Shown here: positions 32,619-34,302 of the stretch, piece after piece
Layout: the number at the start of each line of letters is the position of its first letter
Position numbering within the stretch: position 1 is the first letter of the stretch
From: Aerococcus agrisoli
Lineage (GTDB): Bacteria > Bacillota > Bacilli > Lactobacillales > Aerococcaceae
DNA length: 34,302 nt
Assembly (NCBI RefSeq): GCF_003797145.1
Contig: NZ_RKMG01000022.1
Location: 1 to 34,302 of the forward strand
Direction: 5' to 3'
Notes under the pieces: generated by a model
The model's database searches: none
Told to the model about the DNA's origin: nothing
The model's input: only the letters and a program-made list of their open reading frames with translations
Made by a program: the position numbers and the translations under genes

Positions 32619-33926
32619 ATGGCACGTACACTTGACCAAGGGCTTCAAAAATTATTAGCCTATTATTTCGAACAAACGGCGATTAAGCCCCTATTCTTTT
32701 TTACTTTGGCTATTCTATTCATTTTATTTGGCCTAAGTATCCAACCGTTACCTAGTATTATTGACGGTTACTGGACCATTCTGATATCACCAAGTAATTT
32801 GATCACAGACTATTTTGCTGTAGGTGGTATCGGTGCTACTTTCGTGAATGTAGGATCCTTGCTCTTAGTGAACACTTATTTGATTCAAAAACGTGTATCT
32901 AAAATATCAGGTCCCCTACTTGCAGCCATGATGACTGTAATGGGTTTCTCTTTCTTTGGTAAAAATCTATACAATACGATTCCATTTTTTATCGGTACTT
33001 ATTTTTACTCTAAATATAGTGGCAATAGTCTGTCTAGATTAATGATTGCAGCCCTTTTTTCATCAGGTTTAAGTCCTGTAGTATCTATTATTACATTTGG
33101 ACAAGATTTACCTATTTATGTAAGTATGCCGATTGGGATAGCCGTTGGGATAATCATTGGTTTCATCATCCACCCTGTAGCAGCCAGTTTTCTACGTTTT
33201 CATCAAGGTTATAATCTGTACAACATCGGATTTACAGCTGGTGTCATAGGTATGATTGTTACCTCAATTATGCTGATATTCCAATTACCTGTAACCTATA
33301 CGATTGAAACCAAGGAAATTACAAGTCCATATGTCACCCTACTTTTTGTTTGTATTTCCATCATATTCTTCTTATCTGGTTTCGCTTTAAATGGCTACTC
33401 CATGAAGAATTACATGAAAATTTCAAAAACATCAGGTCGTTTGATTACTGATTTTGTGACTGAGTTAGGGACACCAATCACTTTGATGAACATGGGGATA
33501 CAAGGTTTGCTGAGCCTATCCTATGTATTTCTCGTGGGCGGTCATTTAGATGGTGCTGTTATTGGTGGTGTGTTAACAGTTATTGGATTTTCGGCTTTTG
33601 GTAAACATCCATTTAATGTAACACCTGTTGTTATAGGCGTTTTCTTAATGCAGTCAGCTATGAGTATCGGCAGCCCAAGTTCCACAAATTCATTACTAGC
33701 GGCATTATTTGGGACAACTTTAGCGCCAATTGCCGGTTCATATGGCTTTTTTGCTGGAATGATTGCAGGTGCTTTACACGCAGCAGTTGTACAGAACACA
33801 AGTGATTCACACGCTGGATTAAATCTTTACAACAATGGTTTTTCCGGAGGATTTGTCGCAGCATTTCTAGTGCCTATACTAGATGTTATTAAGGAGAGAA
33901 AACAAAATAATGAGAGAACACGCTAA
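32619..33926 (+). CDS. DUF1576 family membrane protein
   Basis: A 435-residue polytopic membrane protein of the DUF1576 family (PF07613), with about ten or more hydrophobic segments. The two halves look duplicated: GGIGATFVNVGSLLLVN and GFSFFGKNLYNTIPF in the first half are echoed by GTPITLMNMGIQGLL and GFSAFGKHPFNVTPV in the second. Such inverted or tandem repeats suggest a transporter or channel, but the function is unknown. AAGGAGG lies six bases before the ATG; a TTG one codon earlier is an unlikely start. The 3' end overlaps the next gene by 17 bases. Confidence 0.82.
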   Translation: MARTLDQGLQKLLAYYFEQTAIKPLFFFTLAILFILFGLSIQPLPSIIDGYWTILISPSNLITDYFAVGGIGATFVNVGSLLLVNTYLIQKRVSKISGPLLAAMMTVMGFSFFGKNLYNTIPFFIGTYFYSKYSGNSLSRLMIAALFSSGLSPVVSIITFGQDLPIYVSMPIGIAVGIIIGFIIHPVAASFLRFHQGYNLYNIGFTAGVIGMIVTSIMLIFQLPVTYTIETKEITSPYVTLLFVCISIIFFLSGFALNGYSMKNYMKISKTSGRLITDFVTELGTPITLMNMGIQGLLSLSYVFLVGGHLDGAVIGGVLTVIGFSAFGKHPFNVTPVVIGVFLMQSAMSIGSPSSTNSLLAALFGTTLAPIAGSYGFFAGMIAGALHAAVVQNTSDSHAGLNLYNNGFSGGFVAAFLVPILDVIKERKQNNERTR

Positions 33927-34257
33927 AGTGAATCGGATTGTATCTGAATTCATGAACTTTTTTGAATCTTATCACATACACCGATATAAGATGGATATTT
34001 CCATTGCTGAGAATAAGCAAGCTACATCTGTGATTAAATTTACCGGCAAAAGAGATCATTTACCGGAAAGATTTATCGATGATTTGAATCTCCTGAAGGG
34101 TCCTAGACAAGTCGAATTTGAATACTATTATGAAGATTTACTAGGTGTCAGAGATGATTCATTTAGCATTGAGATTTTATCCGCTTCTATTGATTACGTA
34201 ACCTACACTGTGACTGATGTTGGCTTTGAAATTTTAGTTGAACGTGTATACCATTAA
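33910..34257 (+). CDS. Small conserved-looking protein coupled to DUF1576 gene, function unknown
   Basis: A 115-residue soluble, charged protein with no signal peptide or membrane segment. Its alternating short hydrophobic strands and a helix near the start (VNRIVSEFMNFFESYHIH) suggest a small alpha/beta domain. I do not recognise the family. The ATG at 33910 overlaps the end of the DUF1576 gene by 17 bases, with AAGGAG 13 bases upstream. A longer frame from 33883 contains that ribosome site and is unlikely. The overlap implies coupled expression, so it may be a cytosolic partner or regulator of the membrane protein. The remaining 45 bases of the window show no terminator or gene. Confidence 0.65.
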   Translation: MREHAKVNRIVSEFMNFFESYHIHRYKMDISIAENKQATSVIKFTGKRDHLPERFIDDLNLLKGPRQVEFEYYYEDLLGVRDDSFSIEILSASIDYVTYTVTDVGFEILVERVYH

Positions 34258-34302
34258 ACAAAAAAGGCAGTGAGGAATATGGTACACTCCCTACAAAGTA
34301 GA

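Overview
The window is AT-rich chromosomal DNA from a low-GC Gram-positive bacterium. Strong AGGAGG-type ribosome binding sites, T-tract terminators, two lipobox lipoproteins, PurR- and CcpA-type sites, a yybP-ykoY riboswitch and the gene families present all fit Lactobacillales. An Aerococcaceae/Carnobacteriaceae-like organism is my best guess, but nothing here fixes the genus. I see no IS element, prophage, CRISPR array or other sign of transfer; this looks like ordinary core or near-core chromosome. The interest lies in the leaders between genes.

Layout. 43-4959 (minus): a heterodimeric ABC exporter pair and an AI-2E-family membrane protein. 5100-6900 (plus): a 6-phosphogluconolactonase-type propeller and a flavin-reductase-like protein. 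6970-11743 (minus): a BMP-type nucleoside ABC importer (lipoprotein, ATPase, two permeases) with PurBox-like sites around its promoter. 12015-13567: divergent PTS EIIA(Glc) and uppP. 13647-15005 (minus): aspartate kinase. 15146-22343 (minus): a glycogen-synthesis operon led by a phosphodiesterase-like gene (PDE-glgB-glgC-glgD-glgA), with a cre-like site upstream. 22442-22606 (minus): an unidentified structured RNA with its own promoter and terminator. 22691-23615: a glyoxalase-like protein and a DUF1801 protein. 23751-24903: a zinc-ribbon membrane protein and tRNA-Leu(GAG). 24908-27201 (minus): a branched-chain amino-acid binding lipoprotein without its permease genes, a CBS-ACT protein downstream, and upstream a leader that looks like a complete ribosome-mediated attenuator with an Ile/Leu/Val-rich leader peptide. 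27257-29407 (minus): Tex. 29516-32534 (plus): a Mn2+ riboswitch and a Ca2+/Mn2+-type P-type ATPase. 32556-34257 (plus): a DUF1576 membrane protein overlapping a small unknown protein.

The most notable find is the leader at 26949-27201. A 32-codon peptide (27140-27042) with 11 Ile/Leu/Val codons, including five consecutive TTA, overlaps an RNA segment that can pair with a downstream segment. That downstream block also holds an antiterminator arm that competes with an intrinsic terminator in front of livJ. Second is the 165-nt RNA at 22442-22606, which I could not assign to any family. Several start codons were moved downstream of the longest ORF because the ribosome binding site lies inside the extension; each case is explained in its entry.
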